Shown one piece after another: positions 63,927-64,000 of a stretch of 64,000 nt of DNA. Position 1 is the first letter of the stretch; every line of letters starts with the position of its first letter. The stretch is from Symbiodinium kawagutii (taxonomy: Eukaryota; Sar; Dinophyceae; Suessiales; Symbiodiniaceae), in the NCBI GenBank assembly GCA_009767595.1, contig VSDK01003620.1, positions 62,001 through 126,000 of the forward strand, read 5' to 3'. A program made the translations under genes and the position numbers. Under the pieces are notes generated by a model. That model was not told the DNA's origin. It saw only the letters and a list, made by a program, of their open reading frames with translations, and did no database searches.

Positions 63927-64000
63927 TTAGCGGTTTCTCAAGTCACAAGGGACCCCAGGTTTATTACTATAGTTGATAAATATGGTGGTTTCTCAAAATA
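63927..64000. mobile_element. Two family A ends at the window edge
   Basis: GCGGTTTCTCAAGTCACAAGGG...GGTTTATTACTATAGTTGATAAATAT is followed by the start of another copy, GGTGGTTTCTCAAAATA (63984-64000), cut off by the window end. Confidence 0.6.

Noticed and set aside
1-64000. tRNA, rRNA, CRISPR or bacterial-type operons
   Set aside because: Looked for clover-leaf words, conserved rRNA segments, regularly spaced repeats with unique spacers and ribosome-binding sites; found none I could support.

Overview
This window looks like nuclear DNA of a protist with a very intron-rich, repeat-laden genome. A dinoflagellate is the best guess, at moderate confidence. The grounds are many tiny exon-like islands (about 40-230 bp), nearly all reading on the + strand, set in long introns or spacers of low-complexity repeats; short terminal-inverted-repeat elements of the introner/MITE kind; degenerate CCCTAAA-type telomere-like tracts; and calcium-signalling domains (EF-hands, a kinase C-terminal piece). 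I saw no prokaryotic operon, rRNA, tRNA, CRISPR array or complete spliced-leader gene. Most long open frames here are not genes: they run through tandem repeats and are often open on both strands. Coding calls below are therefore exon-level, based on AG acceptor and GT donor positions, protein-like reading frames and, where possible, matching intron phase. No complete gene with both ends could be fixed.

Layout. 1-9 kb: AT microsatellites, CCAA and ATC-type arrays, and candidate + strand exons (2509, 3095, 4700, 5670 with a protein-kinase subdomain XI-like end, 6616, 7162, 7802). 9.4-14.5 kb: a compositionally distinct block with a purine tract plus telomere-like tract, about 85-bp degenerate repeats, one coiled-coil exon (11281) and a frameshifted coding relic (about 11.9-12.8 kb). 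15.7-27.4 kb: the best-supported gene model, an EF-hand protein whose exons join in phase; one EF-hand loop is split by a 2.8-kb intron (exons 22697-22735 and 25498-25597). 28-37 kb: further exons (28354, 28640, 29980, 30767, 35702, 37017), a long telomere-like tract, and a 384-bp tandem duplication that copies a whole 102-bp exon (32703 and 33087). 39-63 kb: about thirty more exon candidates of unrecognised function, dense inverted-repeat elements, and a 1-kb 16-bp satellite (56937-57965).

Two architectural features stand out. First, low-complexity arrays change strand around many exons: C/A-type (CCATCATTAACC-like) arrays lie upstream and T/G-type (GGTTGATGATGG-like) arrays lie downstream. 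Each intron would then start and end with complementary sequence and could fold its splice sites together. Second, at least five families of short inverted-repeat elements populate the introns. The largest has about 20 copies with GGTGGTTTCTCAAAATAGGG-type ends and apparent 4-bp target duplications. In another family, both full copies have their left terminus exactly at a candidate splice donor.
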